Shown here: in pieces, positions 61,792 through 64,000 of the stretch
How the letters are laid out: the number at the start of each line of letters is the position of its first letter
Position numbering within the stretch: position 1 is the stretch's first letter
DNA from: Saccharopolyspora gregorii
GTDB lineage: Bacteria > Actinomycetota > Actinomycetes > Mycobacteriales > Pseudonocardiaceae
Assembly (NCBI RefSeq): GCF_024734405.1
Contig: NZ_CP059556.1
Coordinates: 310,001-374,000, forward strand
Direction: 5' to 3'
DNA: 64,000 bases
Made by a program: the position numbers and the translations under genes
Notes under the pieces: model-generated
The model's input: the letters and a program-made list of their open reading frames with translations, nothing else
The model's database searches: none
What the model was told of the DNA's origin: nothing

Positions 61792-64000
61792 GTGCGAGTG
61801 GCGATGCTGGGACCGTTCCGGCTGCGCGCGGCCGACGGCGAACCCGTCGAGGTCGGCGGGCGGCGGGTCCGCGCCCTGATCGCCCGGCTCGCGCTCGACG
61901 CGGGACGCCCGGTGCCCGCCGACACGCTCATCGCCGACCTCTGGGGCGCCGCGCAACCGGCCGCCGCTGTGAACGCGCTGCAGACGCTCGTCTCCCGCGC
62001 CCGCCGCGCCACCGGGGACCTGCGGCTGACCTCCACGGCCGCGGGCTACGTCCTGGACGTCGCGGGTGACGACGTCGACGTGCACCGGTTCGACCGGTTG
62101 GTGGCGACGGGCCGGGCCCGGCTGCGCTCCGGCGAGGCCGCCGGTGCCGCCGACGTGCTGCGGGAGGCGCTGGCGCTGTGGCGCGGCGACCCGCTCGTCG
62201 ACGTCGCCGACGCGGCGTTCGCGGCCCCCCACGTCGCGCGGCTCGACGAAGCCCGGCTGGGCGCGCGGGAGGACCGGATCGAAGCGGACCTGCGGCTCGG
62301 CAGGCACGCGGACCTGATCCCCGAACTGGACGGGCTCTGCGCGCGACACCCGCTGCGCGAACGGCTCATCGCACTGAGGCTGCGGGCCCTGCACGCCGCC
62401 GGGCGCCGCGCCGACGCGCTCGCCGCGTACGAGGCGCACCGCTCCCGGCTCGCCGACGACCTCGGCACCGACCCCTCGGCGTCGTTGACCGCGCTGCGCG
62501 CCGAGCTGCTGCGCGACGAGCCCGCGCCGCCGCCCGCCCCGGCGGCGCACCAGGCCCTCCCGGTCCGGCTGAGCAGCTTCGTCGGGCGCGAGGCCGAGAT
62601 CGCGCAGGTCGGCGCCGCGCTCGCCCGGTCCCGGCTGGTCACCCTGTTCGGCCCGGGCGGGGCGGGCAAGACGCGGCTGGCCACCGAGATCGCCGCCGAG
62701 ATCACCGGGCACCGGGTGTGGTTCGCGGAGCTCGCGCCGGTGCGCGACGGGGGTGACCTCACCGCGGCCGTGCTCGCCGCGCTCGGCATCCGCGAGACCC
62801 GGCTGCTGGAGGCACCGCAGTCGCACGGCGCCGCCCGCCTCGCCGAGGCGCTCGGCGCCGAACCGGCCGTGCTCGTCCTCGACAACTGCGAGCACGTCAT
62901 CGAGGAGGCCGCCGGGTTCGCGCACGAACTCCTCGGCCGCCGCCCCGAGCTCCGGGTGCTCGCCACCAGCCGCGAACCGCTCGCGCTGCCCGGGGAGGAA
63001 CTGCTGCCGGTGGGGCCGCTCGCCCTGCCCGCCGACGGGACGGACCCGGCCGCGGCGGCCGCCGTGCGGTTGTTCGCGGACCGGGCCGCCGCCGCGAGCC
63101 CCGGGTTCGAGCTCACCGAGCGCACCGCGCCCGACGTCGTCGAGGTGTGCCGGCGGCTCGACGGCATCCCGCTGGCCATCGAACTCGCCGCCGCCCGGCT
63201 GCGGTCGATGCCGCTGCGGCAGATCGCCGCGCGGCTCGACGACCGGTTCCGGCTGCTCACCGGCGGGAACCGGGCGGCGATGCCGCGGCACCGCACGCTG
63301 CGGGCCGTCGTCGAGTGGAGCTGGGACCTGCTCGACGAGCGGGAGCGGCGGCTCGCGGCCCGGATGGCCGTGTTCACCGGCGCGGTCCGCGCCGAATCGG
63401 TGACCGCGGTGTGCGCCGACGACGAGCTGCCCGCCGCCGACGTCTTCTACGTGCTGTCCTCGCTGGTGGAGAAGTCCCTGGTGACCGCGGTCGAGAACGG
63501 CCGCTACCGGATGCTGGAGACGGTGCGCGCCTACTGCTGGCAGCGCTGCCTCGACGACGGAGCGGCCGACCGGGCCCGCGACGCGCACCTCGCCCACTTC
63601 CTCGCCGTCGCCGAAGAGACCGAACCGGGCCTGCACGGGCCCGAGCAGCTCGACCTGATGGACCGGCTCGACGCCGACCACGACAACCTGCTGGCCGCGC
63701 TGCACCGGGCCGTCGACGCGGGCGACGCCGACCGCGGGCTGCGGTTGGTGGCCGCGCTGTCCTGGTACTGGTCGATGTCCGCGTGGAGCGAGGAGGTGCT
63801 CGCCCGGTTCACGGCCGTCGCCGAGCTGCCCGGCCCGGCCGCACCGCAGGCCAGGGCGGTGGTGCGGCTCGGACGCGCGCTGGCGGGCACCGGCGACGGC
63901 TGGTTCGAGCAGGTGCGGGACGGTGCCGTCGCGGCGGCGGAGAGCGGGGCGATGCACCGCTACCCGCACTCCGCGCTGCTGGAGGCGGGGGCGTGGCTGT
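61792..64000 (+). CDS. AfsR/SARP-type transcriptional regulator with BTAD and NB-ARC domains (partial)
   Basis: At least 736 residues, running off the window. Order: OmpR-like winged helix (AMLGPFRLRAADGEPVEVGG, then ADTLIADLWG), BTAD domain (DVHRFDRLVATGRARLRSG; RHPLRERLIALRLRALHAAG), NB-ARC ATPase with FGPGGAGKTRLA and LVLDNCEHV, LDGIPLAIELAAARLRS, and the start of a helical TPR-like region. Such proteins often control secondary-metabolite or developmental genes. The GTG at 61792 is the first plausible start; GTG 61798 and ATG 61804 are alternatives. Its promoter region carries the DnaA-box cluster. Confidence 0.88.
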   Translation, partial: MRVAMLGPFRLRAADGEPVEVGGRRVRALIARLALDAGRPVPADTLIADLWGAAQPAAAVNALQTLVSRARRATGDLRLTSTAAGYVLDVAGDDVDVHRFDRLVATGRARLRSGEAAGAADVLREALALWRGDPLVDVADAAFAAPHVARLDEARLGAREDRIEADLRLGRHADLIPELDGLCARHPLRERLIALRLRALHAAGRRADALAAYEAHRSRLADDLGTDPSASLTALRAELLRDEPAPPPAPAAHQALPVRLSSFVGREAEIAQVGAALARSRLVTLFGPGGAGKTRLATEIAAEITGHRVWFAELAPVRDGGDLTAAVLAALGIRETRLLEAPQSHGAARLAEALGAEPAVLVLDNCEHVIEEAAGFAHELLGRRPELRVLATSREPLALPGEELLPVGPLALPADGTDPAAAAAVRLFADRAAAASPGFELTERTAPDVVEVCRRLDGIPLAIELAAARLRSMPLRQIAARLDDRFRLLTGGNRAAMPRHRTLRAVVEWSWDLLDERERRLAARMAVFTGAVRAESVTAVCADDELPAADVFYVLSSLVEKSLVTAVENGRYRMLETVRAYCWQRCLDDGAADRARDAHLAHFLAVAEETEPGLHGPEQLDLMDRLDADHDNLLAALHRAVDAGDADRGLRLVAALSWYWSMSAWSEEVLARFTAVAELPGPAAPQARAVVRLGRALAGTGDGWFEQVRDGAVAAAESGAMHRYPHSALLEAGAWL

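Noticed and set aside
61660-63969. A 769-codon minus-strand frame opposite the AfsR-like gene
   Set aside because: The plus strand has all expected winged-helix, BTAD and NB-ARC motifs; the minus frame is its shadow and would cover the DnaA boxes.

Overview
The window is chromosomal DNA from a high-GC actinobacterium, most likely a member of the Pseudonocardiaceae (Saccharopolyspora-like). The reasons are very high GC content, frequent GTG starts, ATGA/GTGA stop-start overlaps, Lsr2, a DtxR/IdeR-type iron box, a DUF397/DUF5753 gene pair, a 6C RNA and a Tad locus beside septum-site protein Ssd. From memory, the gene order follows the Mycobacterium tuberculosis Rv3661-to-Rv3596c block closely, with local insertions and losses. 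Genus is inference; no database was searched.

Layout. 0-5.5 kb: end of an unknown gene, a PPOX-type flavin/F420 protein, and a minus-strand operon nagZ-namZ-serine hydrolase that looks like an exported peptidoglycan-turnover module. 6-13 kb: a HAD-IB phosphatase, a 6C small RNA, two DnaA boxes, then ssd-tadA-tadB-tadC-pilin-tadE-tadE-like. 13-16.5 kb: a degenerate primase/polymerase-domain protein and an MrfA/Rv3649-type helicase. 17-27 kb: membrane H+-pyrophosphatase, a Gln-rich lipoprotein, a small protein resembling the N-terminal part of WhiA, topA, holB, a secreted protein and a two-TM DUF4231/SLATT-like protein. 27-30.5 kb: tRNA-Thr(CGT), a secreted C-anchored protein, a 16-bp tandem repeat, and soluble ppa. 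30.8-41.7 kb: a 1747-residue PBP4-type carboxypeptidase, a DUF2342 zincin, tilS, hpt and ftsH. 41.8-44.1 kb: the folate operon folE-folP-folB-folK. 44-51.9 kb: a MerR regulator with a textbook 19-bp-spacer promoter, DUF3180, a coiled-coil membrane protein, a PrsW protease, a DUF2520 dehydrogenase and panC-panD-coaX. 52-60 kb: lsr2, an iron-boxed siderophore ABC transporter, clpC, and a decayed DUF5753 gene with intact DUF397. 60.5-64 kb: DedA, an intergenic cluster of DnaA boxes, and an AfsR/BTAD regulator running off the end.

How it fits together. Most genes are conserved housekeeping: DNA topology and replication (topA, holB, helicase), pyrophosphate removal (hppA, ppa), folate and CoA cofactor supply, tRNA modification, purine salvage and proteolysis (ftsH, clpC). 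The less ordinary content is cell-envelope related: the nagZ-namZ-hydrolase operon and the giant PBP4. Several genes (HAD, WhiA-like, DUF2342, MerR, DUF3180, DUF6779-like, PrsW) have a -10 hexamer 6-8 bases before the start codon and so are probably leaderless.

Most worth a second look: a disordered region of about 1290 residues on the cytoplasmic side of a DD-carboxypeptidase; DnaA boxes before ssd and again at 61.45-61.73 kb; a WhiA-like protein without its DNA-binding half; and six AGTGCG direct repeats upstream of lsr2. Gaps of more than 300 bases are described as features or inside neighbouring entries.
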